From positions 1 through 64,000 of the forward strand of contig VGRF01000024.1 of the NCBI GenBank assembly GCA_016875395.1: 64,000 nt of DNA. Direction: 5' to 3'. A program made the position numbers and the translations under genes. Within the stretch, counting starts at the first letter, position 1. Every line of letters begins with the position of its first letter. This document shows, one piece after another, positions 52,923-61,722 of the stretch. This stretch comes from Deltaproteobacteria bacterium. GTDB taxonomy: Bacteria; Myxococcota_A; UBA9160; UBA6930. The notes under the pieces were generated by a model. The model worked only from the letters and a program-made list of their open reading frames with translations. It had not been told where the DNA came from and searched no databases.

Positions 52923-55166
52923 ATGGCGCGAGACGACGAGGCAGCTGGCGGTCTCCCCGCAGTTCTTCACACCGCGAAGCACGCGATCGCCGCGGGCCTA
53001 ACAAGAACGCTGCCGGCGCTGCGCATCGTCAACCAGCCGAGCGGGTTCGACTGTCCGGGCTGCGCGTGGCCCGAGGGTCACGAGCACGGGCCCATCGAGT
53101 TCTGCGAGAACGGCGCGAAGGCCGTCGCGCACGAGGCGACGCGCAAGCGCGTCACGCGCGAGCTCTTCCTCAACCACACGGTGCCCGCGCTGCTGAAGCA
53201 CTCGCACCGCGAGCTCGAAGCGCACGGGCGCCTCAGCGAGCCGATGATTCGCCGGCCGGGCACGGAGCGCTTCGTGCCGATCTCGTGGACCGCGGCGTTC
53301 CAGCGCATCGGCGAAGCATTGCGCGCGCTCGCGTCGCCGAACGAAGCCGTCTTCTACACGTCGGGCCGCACGAGCAACGAAGCCGCGTTCCTCTATCAGC
53401 TGTTCGTGCGCGAGTACGGCACGAACAACCTGCCCGACTGCTCGAACATGTGTCACGAGTCGAGCGGCAGCGGGCTCGGCGAGATGATCGGCATCGGCAA
53501 GGGCACGGTGAGCCTCGCGGACTTCGAGCAGGCCGACCTGATCCTCGTGCTCGGCCAGAACCCCGGCAGCAATCACCCGCGCATGCTCACGACGCTGGCC
53601 GCGGCCGCCGAGCGCGGCTGCCGCATCGTCAGCATCAACCCCCTGCGCGAGCGCGGGCTCGTGCGCTTCAAGCATCCCCAACAACTCAGCGGGATTCTCG
53701 GCAGCGGCACGAAGCTCGCCGATCGCTTCGTGCAGGTGAAGGTGGGCGGCGACGTCGCGCTGCTGAAGGGCGTGATGAAGGAGCTGCTCGCGCTCGAAGC
53801 GGAGCGCCCGGGCCAGGTGCTCGACGCCGCGTTCCTCGAGCAGCACACCACCGGCTTCGAGGCGCTGCGTTCCTCGCTCGATGCCGCGAGCTTCGAGGAG
53901 CTGAAGCGCGGCTCGGGCATCGCGCGCAGCGAGATGCGCGAGCTCGCGGAGCTGTACGCGGCGAGCTCGCGCGTGATCGCGTGCTGGGCGATGGGGCTCA
54001 CGCAGCACGCGCACGGCGTCGCGAACGTGCAGGAGGTGATGAACCTCCTGTTGTTACGGGGAAACATCGGCAAGCCCGGCGCGGGCCCGTGCCCGGTGCG
54101 CGGCCACAGCAACGTGCAGGGCGACCGCACGATGGGCATCTGGGAGCGTCCGACGGTCGCGTTCCTCGACGCGCTCGAACGGGAGTTCGCATTCACGCCG
54201 CCGCGCGCGCACGGCTTCACCACGATCGAGGCCATTCGTGCGCTCCACGAGCGCCGCGCGAGGTTCTTCCTCGCGATGGGCGGGAACTTCGCGGCTGCGA
54301 GCCCCGACACCGCCTACACGGAGGAAGCGCTCGCGCGCGCGGAGCTCGCCGTGCACGTCGCCACCACGCTGAATCGCACGCACGTCGTCGCGGGCCGCGA
54401 GGCGATTCTGCTGCCGTGCCTCGGGCGCAGCGAGCGCGATGTGCAGAATGCGCGCGCGCAGTTCGTGACGGTCGAGGACTCGATGGCGACCGTGCACCGC
54501 TCGCAGGGCACGCTCGCGCCGGCGTCGCCGAACCTGATGAGCGAAGTCGCGATCGTCGCCGGCATCGCTCGCGCGACGCTGCGCGAGAAGAGCGCGACGC
54601 CGTGGGAGCAATTCGTCGCGGACTACGACCGCATCCGCGAGCGCATCGCGCGCGTGGTGCCCGGCTGCGAGCGCATGAACGAGCGCGTGCGCGAGGGCGG
54701 CTTCGTGCTGCCGCGCCCGCCCGCGGAGCGCAGGTTCGCGACGCCGAGCGGCAAAGCCGAGCTGCGCGCCGTCCCGGTCCCGAGGCTCGACGTGCCCGCG
54801 GACCGGCTCGTCCTAATGACCATTCGCAGCCACGACCAGTTCAACACCACGGTTTACACGGACGACGACCGCTACCGCGGCGTGCGAGGCGACCGCCGCG
54901 TCGTGCTGATGAATGCCGAGGACATCGCCGCGCTCGGCCTCACGTCGGGGCAACGCGTGGACGTGACGAGTCATTGGCCGGCGGGCGAGCGCGACGAGCA
55001 GCGTCGCCTGCTCGGCTACCGCGTGCGCCCCTACGAACTGCCGCGCGGCTGCGCCGCCGCGTACTTCCCCGAAGCCAACGCGCTCGTGCCGATCGGGCAG
55101 TTCGCGGAGAAGAGCTTCACGCCGGCGTACAAATCGATCGTGGTGTCGCTGTCTCCCGCGTTGTGA
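52923..55166 (+). CDS. FdhF/YdeP-type molybdopterin oxidoreductase
   Basis: 747 residues, the size of E. coli YdeP. It belongs to the formate-dehydrogenase-alpha-like branch of molybdopterin enzymes: SGFDCPGCAWPEG and EFCENGAKAVAHE at the N-terminus, HTVPALLKHSHRELEAHGRL, NMCHESSGSGLGEMIGIGKG (near the Mo-binding region), LGQNPGSNHPRM and GNIGKPGAGPCPVRGHSNVQ. It has no signal peptide, so it is cytosolic, and no selenocysteine codon is seen. fdhD lies 4.6 kb upstream, consistent with a sulfurated cofactor. Whether it oxidises formate is not established for this branch. Confidence 0.9.
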   Translation: MARDDEAAGGLPAVLHTAKHAIAAGLTRTLPALRIVNQPSGFDCPGCAWPEGHEHGPIEFCENGAKAVAHEATRKRVTRELFLNHTVPALLKHSHRELEAHGRLSEPMIRRPGTERFVPISWTAAFQRIGEALRALASPNEAVFYTSGRTSNEAAFLYQLFVREYGTNNLPDCSNMCHESSGSGLGEMIGIGKGTVSLADFEQADLILVLGQNPGSNHPRMLTTLAAAAERGCRIVSINPLRERGLVRFKHPQQLSGILGSGTKLADRFVQVKVGGDVALLKGVMKELLALEAERPGQVLDAAFLEQHTTGFEALRSSLDAASFEELKRGSGIARSEMRELAELYAASSRVIACWAMGLTQHAHGVANVQEVMNLLLLRGNIGKPGAGPCPVRGHSNVQGDRTMGIWERPTVAFLDALEREFAFTPPRAHGFTTIEAIRALHERRARFFLAMGGNFAAASPDTAYTEEALARAELAVHVATTLNRTHVVAGREAILLPCLGRSERDVQNARAQFVTVEDSMATVHRSQGTLAPASPNLMSEVAIVAGIARATLREKSATPWEQFVADYDRIRERIARVVPGCERMNERVREGGFVLPRPPAERRFATPSGKAELRAVPVPRLDVPADRLVLMTIRSHDQFNTTVYTDDDRYRGVRGDRRVVLMNAEDIAALGLTSGQRVDVTSHWPAGERDEQRRLLGYRVRPYELPRGCAAAYFPEANALVPIGQFAEKSFTPAYKSIVVSLSPAL

Positions 55167-55286
55167 TGGCAGCCGCGGGCTCGTCCCCCTATTCGCATTT
55201 CGCAAGTTCGCACCGGGCGAGTGAGGCAACACTGTTAGGGTGCGCCGGCTCACGACTTGTTGGGCCGAAACAGGAGGGATTGCCCG

Positions 55287-55655
55287 ATGTCCATGATCCA
55301 GGAATTCAAAGCGTTCGCGATGCGCGGAAACGTCGTCGACTTGGCGGTCGGCGTCGTGATCGGCGGCGCGTTCGGAAAGATCGTCTCGTCCGTCGTCGAA
55401 GACCTCATCACGCCGATCATCGGCATCGTGCTGGGCGGCGTCGACTTCAGCGCGATCAAGGCCGGCCCGTTTGGCATCGGGAAGTTCGTTCAGGCAGTGA
55501 TCGACTTCACGATCATCGCGTTCGTGCTGTTCATGATCATCAAGGCGATGAACGCGGCGAAGAAGAAGGAAGAGGCCGCACCGGCGGCTCCGCCCGAGCC
55601 CCCGGCGGACGTCAAGCTCTTGACCGAGATTCGCGACCTGCTGAGCCGCCGCTAA
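55287..55655 (+). CDS. mscL: large-conductance mechanosensitive channel MscL
   Basis: A 122-residue inner-membrane channel subunit that opens under membrane tension to release solutes. TM1 is [20 protein letters not shown], with the constriction-lining glycines, and TM2 is [20 protein letters not shown]. The periplasmic loop is short ([18 protein letters not shown]). The charged C-terminal bundle [10 protein letters not shown] is canonical. The ATG at 55287 follows AGGAGGGA. A terminator lies 16 bp after the stop. Confidence 0.96.
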   Translation: MSMIQEFKAFAMRGNVVDLAVGVVIGGAFGKIVSSVVEDLITPIIGIVLGGVDFSAIKAGPFGIGKFVQAVIDFTIIAFVLFMIIKAMNAAKKKEEAAPAAPPEPPADVKLLTEIRDLLSRR

Positions 55656-55670
55656 CGGCTCGCGCTTCCA

Positions 55671-55704
55671 GAAGGGCCGCGTGGCACACGCCGCGCGGCC
55701 CTTC
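55671..55704 (+). terminator. intrinsic terminator of mscL
   Basis: GAAGGGCCGCG (55671-55681) and CGCGGCCCTTC (55694-55704) form an 11-bp perfect stem around a 12-base loop, followed by GTGTCTTCG. It lies 16 bp after the mscL stop. Confidence 0.75.
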
Positions 55705-55800
55705 GTGTCTTCGCGACCGGAGCCGAGAACTCCCTGACGCAACGAGCGTGAGGCGATCGTCGAGGCCGACTCGAAGGCTGACGCGCCGCAACAGCAGCCA

Positions 55801-56063
55801 GAGCGCCCTCGACATCGACCGCTACTCCCAAGCAGGTCGGCCGAGGCCGCAAGCGAAGCGCGCAGCGAGCCGGAGGCGAGCGAAGCCAACGAGGAAGATT
55901 CGCCGACGCGCCTCCGCGCATGAGCGTGAATGGATGGCGGATGCGCGTCGGCGAAGCGCGCAGCAGCGGGCGAGTCCACGAGCCCGATGCGAAGTAAACG
56001 TGGAAGATTCGCCGACGCGCTCCCACGGATGCGCGGGTCCCAACGAATCGCTGCGCGTCGGCG
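55801..56063 (+). repeat. dispersed intergenic repeat, copies F and G in tandem, with inverted arms
   Basis: The 428-bp gap 55656-56083 holds the mscL terminator and this double repeat, and no gene. Copy F (55801-55898) has the long left arm and the GCAAGCGAAGCGCGCAGC core; copy G starts at 55951, 98 bp later. TTCGCCGACGCGC at 55899-55911 pairs with GCGCGTCGGCGAA at 55943-55955. The same 13-mer recurs at 56008-56020 and pairs with GCGCGTCGGCG at 56053-56063. The region can therefore fold into two large hairpins. Confidence 0.75.
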
Positions 56064-56083
56064 TCTCCCGACTCCGCGAGTCG

Positions 56084-56815
56084 CTAGAAGGTCGCGCCGC
56101 TTCGCGTGCGCCCTGCGAAGAACGGAATCGCGACGAAGCCGGCGAGGAAGCCGCCGGCGTGGGCCCAGAAGGCGACGCCTCCGCCGCCGGTCGCGCCGAG
56201 CGTCGGCAGGCCGCTCACGATCTGCAGCAGGAACCAGAGCCCGAGCACGACCACCGCGGGCACGACCATGCGCTGCACGAAGATCAGCCACACCGCGAGC
56301 ATGTGGACGCGCGCGCGCGGATAGAGGCGCGCGTACGCCCATAACACCCCGCCGATCGCGCCCGACGCGCCGACCATCGGCACCGGGCTCGCGGGGTCCG
56401 AGGCCGCCTGCGCGGCGAACGCGGCGAGCCCGCACAGCACGTAGAACGCGAGGAAGCGCACGTGCCCCATCGCGTCCTCGACGTTGTCGCCGAAGACCCA
56501 GAGGAACCACATGTTGCCGATCAGGTGGAGCCAGCCCGCGTGCATGAACATCGAGGTGAGCACCGTGCTCCAGCGCGCAGGCGCCTCGATCACGCAGCTG
56601 AGCTCGTCGCCCATCGGCACCGCGGTTCCCGGCGCGGCGCGCCCTAACAGCTCACCTGGAATCGCGCCGTGCTCGCAAACCGAGAGCGCGAGGGCGCGCG
56701 AGTCGAAGCCGAGCCCCTGCAGCAGCGCCCAGGTCGCGACGTTGGCGCCGATCAGCGCGATCGTGACGATGCTCGCGCGGAGCGTCGGGTTTTCGTCGCG
56801 GAGCGGGAAGAACAC
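56084..56815 (-). CDS. rhomboid-family intramembrane serine protease
   Basis: A 243-residue protein with about six to seven membrane helices. The catalytic Ser is in GASGAIGGVLWAY, the conserved His in AHAGGFLAGF (last helix), and LTSMFMHAGWLHLIGNMWFL carries the family's H-x-x-x-N loop motif. The N-terminal extension up to residue 80 contains one periplasmic loop with two Cys (SVCEHG, LSCVIE). It cleaves membrane proteins within the bilayer; the substrate is unknown. It lies four bases downstream of the lipoprotein hydrolase gene. Confidence 0.92.
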   Translation of the reverse strand: MFFPLRDENPTLRASIVTIALIGANVATWALLQGLGFDSRALALSVCEHGAIPGELLGRAAPGTAVPMGDELSCVIEAPARWSTVLTSMFMHAGWLHLIGNMWFLWVFGDNVEDAMGHVRFLAFYVLCGLAAFAAQAASDPASPVPMVGASGAIGGVLWAYARLYPRARVHMLAVWLIFVQRMVVPAVVVLGLWFLLQIVSGLPTLGATGGGGVAFWAHAGGFLAGFVAIPFFAGRTRSGATF

Positions 56816-56819
56816 GCGC

Positions 56820-57737
56820 TCAGTCTCCCGCGAGGCGCGGCAGACACTCGCGCTGCGCCCAGTCGAGCACGGTGCGCGCGAGCGCGATGCGCGCGTCCGA
56901 GAACGCGTGGTCCGAGCCGAGCTCGACTTCGCGCAGCTGCGCGCCGCCTTGCGCGCGGATCGCGGCCACGAGCGGCGCGTGGTGCTGCGCTGGCGGCGTC
57001 ACGTCGTCGCGCGCGCCGGCGACGAGCAGCACGGGCTTGCGCGCGAGCGCTTCCGCATGACTCGTCGCCGCGTACTCGACGCGATGCGCGACGAGATCCT
57101 CGAGCATCGCCGCTCCCGAGATGTCGCGAATGCGCCCCTCGCCCCAGCTCTGGAAGAGCGCCGCCGTCTGCTTTGCCGCTTCCGGGCTCGCGCTCGCGCG
57201 TTCGCCGAGCGCTGCGAAGTTCGCGCCCGCTAGCGACGCGACGCACTTCACCGCGTCGAGCTTCGCCGCCGACACGAGCGCCGCTGCGCCGCCCATGCTG
57301 TGGCCGACGAGCACGATGCGCTGCGCGTCGACGCGATACCTCCGTGCGAACGCGGGCTCGCGCAGCGTCGCGACGACGGCGGCGACGTCTTCGAGCGCAT
57401 TGCCGAAGCTGAACTCGCCGCCGCTGCCCCACGCGCCGCGATACGTGAAGTAGAGAGCGTTCCAGCCCGCGCGGCGCAGCGCCTGCGCGAGATCGAGATT
57501 GCGCTCGTTGCCGGGGAAGCCATGCAGCAGCACCGCCGTGGGATGCGGACCCGGCCCCGCCGCGATGTGTGCGTACGCGTTCAGGTGCGCGCCCGCGGAA
57601 ACGAACTGCAGCTCCGGACTCTCCGCGGGCGGCTCGCCGCGCGGTGCGTCCATCGTCACGGGATCGAACGCAGGCGAAGCCGCGCACCCCGCGAGCGCGC
57701 TGGTCAGGGCCAAGAGCAGCGGCGAGAGCCTGCGCAC
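56820..57737 (-). CDS. lipoprotein alpha/beta hydrolase (dienelactone-hydrolase-like)
   Basis: 305 residues starting at GTG 57737 behind GAGGAGAATTC. A lipoprotein signal (LTSALAGC, Cys18) anchors it to a membrane. The hydrolase core has TAVLLHGFPGNERNLDLAQA, a GHSMGG elbow, LLVAGARDDVTPPAQHH and the catalytic His in LGSDHAFSDARI. It may be an esterase or peptidase at the cell envelope. Its neighbours on the same strand are the rhomboid gene (downstream) and the AhpC-like gene (upstream). Confidence 0.87.
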   Translation of the reverse strand: MRRLSPLLLALTSALAGCAASPAFDPVTMDAPRGEPPAESPELQFVSAGAHLNAYAHIAAGPGPHPTAVLLHGFPGNERNLDLAQALRRAGWNALYFTYRGAWGSGGEFSFGNALEDVAAVVATLREPAFARRYRVDAQRIVLVGHSMGGAAALVSAAKLDAVKCVASLAGANFAALGERASASPEAAKQTAALFQSWGEGRIRDISGAAMLEDLVAHRVEYAATSHAEALARKPVLLVAGARDDVTPPAQHHAPLVAAIRAQGGAQLREVELGSDHAFSDARIALARTVLDWAQRECLPRLAGD

Positions 57738-57753
57738 GAATTCTCCTCGCGCT

Positions 57754-58299
57754 TCAGCGAGCCGCGATCCCGGCGAGCTCGGGAATTCGCGCGAACTCGG
57801 GGTGATCCGCCTGGTGCCGCGCGCGGTGCGCCCAAACGATCTCGGCGCCGCGCACGAGGAACATGCCGGGCATGCGCCGCGCGTCGCCCACACCGCGCTC
57901 GCCCGGCTCGTCGAGCAGCCCCTGCGCGCGCGCCCGTAACAACACCGGCACGACACCGGGATGAAACAGCTGCATGATCCCGCCGCGCCCGATGCCAATG
58001 CCGTCGTAGAACTGCGCGTCGGGATCCGCGACCGCGCGCGCCTCGGGCCAGTAGCGCCGCATGAAGGCCTTCCCCTCGGTCGGCGAGCCCTGATAGAAGA
58101 ACAGCACCGCCGGGTAGCGGGCGTCTCGCAGCGTCGCCTCGCGCAGCCCCGCGATCGTCTCCTTGCAGAACGGACAGCCGAAGTGCCGCAAGAAAGCGAG
58201 CAACGTCGGGCCCTCGCCCAGCTGATCGCGCAGGCGCCCAGGCACCAGGTTCACGCCCTGCACGAAACGCGAGAGCAGCTCGTCGGGGATTTTTTCCAC
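57754..58299 (-). CDS. AhpC/TSA-like thioredoxin-fold protein
   Basis: About 181 residues. It has a thioredoxin-fold redox motif CPFC in LLAFLRHFGCPFCKETIAGL, with GIGRGGIMQLFHPG and MPGMFLVRGAEIVWAHRARH, the cis-Pro region. This resembles the AhpC/TSA or SelL-like group that reduces disulfides or peroxides. The start is uncertain: GTG 58299 gives a compact protein, and an ATG at 58386 would add 29 Arg/Ser-rich residues. It is 16 bp upstream of the lipoprotein gene in reading order. Confidence 0.75.
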   Translation of the reverse strand: MEKIPDELLSRFVQGVNLVPGRLRDQLGEGPTLLAFLRHFGCPFCKETIAGLREATLRDARYPAVLFFYQGSPTEGKAFMRRYWPEARAVADPDAQFYDGIGIGRGGIMQLFHPGVVPVLLRARAQGLLDEPGERGVGDARRMPGMFLVRGAEIVWAHRARHQADHPEFARIPELAGIAAR

Positions 58300-58432
58300 C
58301 GGGCGACTGTACAGACGTGTGGCGCGCGAGCCCTCTCGGCGCACGGAGGTTCTCTTGCGACCCGCTTGAGTGAGGGCCACCTGCAAACAAAGTGAGGCAA
58401 CGAGCGCAGCCCGATGCCACTATGCGAGCACG

Positions 58433-59326
58433 ATGCCTCGCTTCGTTCTCACCGGCGCCAACGGCAGGATCGGACAGAACCTGGTCGCTCGCGCAGCTGG
58501 CGCACGCGCGCTCGTGCGCTCGCAGCGCGCGGCGGATTCGCTCGCGGGCCTCGGCGCTGACGTGCGCGTGCTCGACGTGCGCGACGTGGACGCGCTCGCG
58601 CGCGCCGCCGAGGGCTGCGAGGCGTGGATCCATCTCGTCGGCATTCTCAAGGAAACGCGCAGCGCGAAGTACGTGGACGCGCACGAGCGCAGCTGCGAGG
58701 CCGTCGCGCGCGCAGCGGAGCGCGCGGGCGTGAGGCGCATCGTGTGCCTCAGCATCCTCGGCGCGCGCCCCGACTCCGCGAACGCGTGCCTCGCGTCGAA
58801 GGGGCGCGCGGATGCGCTGCTGCTCGGCGGCCGCGCGCCCGCGACCGTGCTGCGCGTGCCGATGGTGCTCGGGCCGGGTGAGATCGCGGCGTTTGCGCTG
58901 CGTGCGCAGGCGCGTGCGCGCGTCGCGTTCATGGTGCGCGGCGGCGCCACGCGCGAGCAGCCGATCGACACGCGCGACATCGTGTCGGCGCTTCTGCTCG
59001 GCGCGGCGGACAGCAGCGACGGGCACGTCGCGCTCGACCTCGCGGGCCCGGAGTCGCTCACGCATCGCGAACTGGTCGTGCGCATCGCGCGCGTGCTCGG
59101 GAAGCCCGCGCCCGCAGTGGTGCCGATTCCCGCTGCGCTCGCGTTCGGCGCCGCAGCGCTGCTCGAGCGCCTCGCCGAGCCGCCCGTCACGCGCGCGATG
59201 CTCGGCGTGCTCGAGCACGACGACCAGATCGACCCGCGCCCTGCCGCGCAGCGCCTCGGGCTCACGCTCACGCCGCTCGCCGACACGCTCTCCCACACCT
59301 TCGCGCCGGAGAACCGCGCCGCATGA
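58433..59326 (+). CDS. NAD(P)-binding NmrA/NDUFA9-like protein
   Basis: 297 residues: an atypical short-chain-dehydrogenase (Rossmann) protein. The nucleotide loop is FVLTGANGRIGQNLV, followed by VRVLDVRDVDALARAAEGCE, WIHLVGILKETRSAKYVDAH and RRIVCLSILGARPDS. The catalytic YxxxK is not obvious (CLASKGRAD lies in its place), as in NmrA/NDUFA9-type members that bind but may not turn over NADPH. The ATG at 58433 starts exactly at the Rossmann strand. The stop overlaps the next start by four bases (ATGA). Confidence 0.83.
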   Translation: MPRFVLTGANGRIGQNLVARAAGARALVRSQRAADSLAGLGADVRVLDVRDVDALARAAEGCEAWIHLVGILKETRSAKYVDAHERSCEAVARAAERAGVRRIVCLSILGARPDSANACLASKGRADALLLGGRAPATVLRVPMVLGPGEIAAFALRAQARARVAFMVRGGATREQPIDTRDIVSALLLGAADSSDGHVALDLAGPESLTHRELVVRIARVLGKPAPAVVPIPAALAFGAAALLERLAEPPVTRAMLGVLEHDDQIDPRPAAQRLGLTLTPLADTLSHTFAPENRAA

Positions 59327-60294
59327 GCGAACCCGTAACAACCGAGGGCGCGCCGAAGCCGAAGGGCGGCATCGTCCGCCACGCGATCCCTTGGGCGATC
59401 ACGCTCGCGTGCTTCGCTTACCTCTACACGCGCATCGGTCGCGGCGCGCCGCCCGGGCAATCGGTGCCCGCGTATCTCGCTTCGATCTTCGCGTCGATCG
59501 ACTGGGCCGCGTGGCTCGGGCTGATGATCCCGTACTCGCTGCTCTACCTGTTCGTCGACACCGCCGTGCTGTGGCGCGTCGTGAACTGGTTCAACACGCG
59601 CGTCTCGTACCGCGAGCTGCTGCCGATTCGCGCGAGCGCGTACATCATCTCGATCCTCAACGAGCAGGTCGGCAAGGGAGCGATCGGCTGGTACCTGAAC
59701 CACAAGCACGGCGTGCCCGGCTGGCAGGTCGCGTCGAGCCTGCTCTTCATCATGCTGTGCGAGCCGCTCTACTTGTTGTTGTGGGCGGCGCTCGGTGTTC
59801 AGCTCACGTGGGACCGGCTGCCTGGGCTGTTCCACTGGATTCCCGCGATCGCGCTCGTCGCCGTGCTGCTCGTCGCCGCGATCGTCGCGTTCTTCCGGCT
59901 GCCCGCCTTCGCGAGCGTCGCGCTGCGCGAACGCCAGCTCTTCCACGCGTTCCGCCAGGCGCGCCCGCACCGGTACCTCGCGATCCTCGCGCTGCGCTCG
60001 CCGGCGCTGCTCGCCGCGGTCTACGTCTACTCGAAGTCGGCTGCGCTCTTCGGCGTCGAGATCCCGCTCGCGGACATGCTCGGCTTCCTGCCCGTGATCT
60101 TCTTCGGAACGTTCATCCCGGGCCCGTTCCGCGCCGCCGCCGTCACGATGTGGACCGTGATCTTCCCCGACCACACCGCCCAGATGGCGGTGTTCGGCCT
60201 CGTCATGCACAACTTCTTCGTGCTCTTCAACGCCGCGATCGGCGCGATCTTCCTGCCGAAGGCGAACGCGGAGCTGGCTCAGGCCAAGGCCTGA
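59323..60294 (+). CDS. multi-pass membrane protein, flippase-like (YbhN-type)
   Basis: 323 residues with about seven to eight membrane helices (AIPWAITLACFAYLYTRIG, LIPYSLLYLFVDTAVLWRVV, HWIPAIALVAVLLVAAIVAF and others). The pattern of a long hydrophobic protein with the loop SILNEQVGKGAIGWYLNHKH and the late FFGTFIPGPFRAAAVTMW resembles lysylphosphatidylglycerol synthetase TM-region (UPF0104) proteins. Identification is moderate; the function is not known. It is coupled to the NAD-binding gene and followed by a hairpin terminator. Confidence 0.72.
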   Translation: MSEPVTTEGAPKPKGGIVRHAIPWAITLACFAYLYTRIGRGAPPGQSVPAYLASIFASIDWAAWLGLMIPYSLLYLFVDTAVLWRVVNWFNTRVSYRELLPIRASAYIISILNEQVGKGAIGWYLNHKHGVPGWQVASSLLFIMLCEPLYLLLWAALGVQLTWDRLPGLFHWIPAIALVAVLLVAAIVAFFRLPAFASVALRERQLFHAFRQARPHRYLAILALRSPALLAAVYVYSKSAALFGVEIPLADMLGFLPVIFFGTFIPGPFRAAAVTMWTVIFPDHTAQMAVFGLVMHNFFVLFNAAIGAIFLPKANAELAQAKA

Positions 60295-60305
60295 TCACGG
60301 CGTCT

Positions 60306-60329
60306 GGGGCGCGTCTCCCGAAGCGCCCC
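60306..60329 (+). terminator. GC-rich hairpin terminator candidate
   Basis: GGGGCGC (60306-60312) and GCGCCCC (60323-60329) pair across a 10-base loop, 12 bp after the membrane-protein stop. A second 7-bp stem (ACTGCGG / CCGCAGT, 60335-60355) follows at once. Neither has a clear T-run. Confidence 0.5.
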
Positions 60330-60435
60330 GCCCAACTGCGGTCCTGCGCCGCAGTCGTTCCCGCGCGTGAGCGCCGTGCGCCGCCACGGCGTTGGCACGA
60401 GCGCTGCAGTCCTTCCCTCGCGGGAGGCTCGAACC

Positions 60436-60549
60436 GTGGCCAAAGCCCAATCGCCGGAAATGCTCGTCCGCAACGTCTTCTACCTGATGCTGTTCGGGGT
60501 CGTGATCGAGATCATCGTGATGGCGATCCTGCCGCGCGTGAACGTGTGA
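60436..60549 (+). CDS. 37-residue single-pass membrane protein
   Basis: GTG at 60436, with GGGAGG at 60422-60427. It encodes a short polar head (VAKAQSPEMLVRN) and one strong transmembrane helix (VFYLMLFGVVIEIIVMAILP) then RVNV. Stretches this hydrophobic and free of Ala/Arg runs are rare in non-coding frames of such GC-rich DNA, which supports a real gene. It lies 141 bp after the flippase-like gene. Function is unknown; it could be a small subunit or regulator in the membrane. Confidence 0.6.
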   Translation: MAKAQSPEMLVRNVFYLMLFGVVIEIIVMAILPRVNV

Positions 60550-60571
60550 AGTCGGCCTGACGAGCGGACTG

Positions 60572-61165
60572 TCACTTCGTTTCCGGCGCGTACGGATTCG
60601 GGTCCACGTCCGCGCACAGGCCGTCGCCGTCCTCGTCGTCCGAAGAGTCGTGCGGGCACTTGTCGCACGCGTCGCCCCGGCCGTCGGCGTCGTCGTCGGC
60701 TTGGTTCTCGCTCGCGAGATCCGGGCACGTGTCGCACATGTCTTTCACGCCGTCGCCATCTCGATCGCCCATGTCGGCGAAGATCTTCAGGTGGAGCGAG
60801 GTGAGCAGGCGCGGCCCACCATGATCACCCGCGCCCTCCACGCGAATGCGCGCGTCCTCGCCTGGCGTGGCCTGCGCAGGAATTGCAACGGTCGCGCTCA
60901 GCGTGCCGCGTTCAGTCGCGCGCAGCGGCGGGAACGGACGCTCACCGCCGTCCTGTTCGAGCACTGCGGTGAGCGGCGTGCGCGGCACGAAGCCGCCGCC
61001 GGAGAGCAGCACCTGCTGGCCGCGCGCGAACGCGGTGGGGTCGCACTCCATGTACTCCGCGGGGTTCACGTTGAGCCGCGCGCGCAGCCGCTGAGGCTCG
61101 TCCTGTGCGCTCACCGCGAGCGCGGCGCCCAACCAGGCGCCAACGACGGCGAGGCGCACGCGCAT
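60572..61165 (-). CDS. exported protein with thrombospondin type 3-like calcium repeats
   Basis: 197 residues from the ATG at 61165 (GGGAGGTCGCGTG before it). A signal peptide (about 1-20, ending AVSAQ) precedes a beta-rich domain (GQQVLLSGGGFVPRTPLTAV, GTLSATVAIPAQATPGEDAR). The C-terminal 60 residues contain TSP3-type Asp-rich repeats with Cys pairs: DRDGDGVKDMCDTCPD, DDDADGRGDACDKCPH and DEDGDGLCADVDPNP. Such repeats bind Ca2+ and are common in deltaproteobacterial surface proteins. The ATG shares one base with the upstream stop. Confidence 0.87.
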   Translation of the reverse strand: MRVRLAVVGAWLGAALAVSAQDEPQRLRARLNVNPAEYMECDPTAFARGQQVLLSGGGFVPRTPLTAVLEQDGGERPFPPLRATERGTLSATVAIPAQATPGEDARIRVEGAGDHGGPRLLTSLHLKIFADMGDRDGDGVKDMCDTCPDLASENQADDDADGRGDACDKCPHDSSDDEDGDGLCADVDPNPYAPETK

Positions 61166-61722
61166 CACGCGACCTCCCGAGAGCGAGTGGCGCGCAGTGC
61201 GGCGAGGCGACCCTGCATCGAGAGCAGCGTGGTCGCGACGAGCGCCCAGCCGAGCGCGCGCACGAGCGCGTCCGTGGGCCACGCGAGCGCGAGGCCGTCG
61301 CGTACGACGGGAATGCCCAGCAGCACGAAGTACGCGATGCCGTTCCAGCGCCCGAGCGCGCTCGCGCGCAGCGGGCGGCCCGCGAGCGCGCGCGAGTCGA
61401 GCGCGTACTGCGCGAAAGCGGCGAGCACGAGCAGCGGCAGCGGCGCGGGCACGATCCCTAACAATGCGAGCGCGCCGAGCCCGGCGGACACGAACAGCGC
61501 ATCCGTGACGTGATCGAGGAATCCGCCGAGCGGGCTCGCCTCACCGAAGCGCCGCGCCACGCGTCCGTCGGCGAGATCGGTGCCGACCGCGAGCGCGAAC
61601 GCCGCGAGCGCGAGCCCAGCGCTGCGCTCGCACAGCGCCCACACGAGCAACGGCGCGAGCACGAGCCGCACACCCGTGAGCGCGTTCGCGCGCGTGAGCA
61701 ACCGCGACTTCGTCTGCGCCAT
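61165..61722 (-). CDS. CDP-alcohol phosphatidyltransferase family protein
   Basis: 185 residues with about five to six membrane helices. The full CDP-alcohol motif DGX2ARX8GX3DX3D is present as DGRVARRFGEASPLGGFLDH then VTD. It joins a CDP-linked lipid to an alcohol in the inner membrane, as in phosphatidylglycerophosphate synthase (PgsA). The exact alcohol is not clear and the protein is on the short side. It overlaps the TSP3 gene downstream by one base (TGATG). Confidence 0.9.
   Translation of the reverse strand: MAQTKSRLLTRANALTGVRLVLAPLLVWALCERSAGLALAAFALAVGTDLADGRVARRFGEASPLGGFLDHVTDALFVSAGLGALALLGIVPAPLPLLVLAAFAQYALDSRALAGRPLRASALGRWNGIAYFVLLGIPVVRDGLALAWPTDALVRALGWALVATTLLSMQGRLAALRATRSREVA

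Noticed and set aside
55167-55286. tRNA or other structured RNA upstream of mscL
   Set aside because: No cloverleaf, CCA end or other RNA signature could be found here or in other gaps of the window.
53066-56344. A 1,092-codon plus-strand frame over the molybdoenzyme, mscL and the repeat region
   Set aside because: It overlaps two well-identified genes in another phase and has the Arg/Ala-rich composition of shadow frames in GC-rich DNA.
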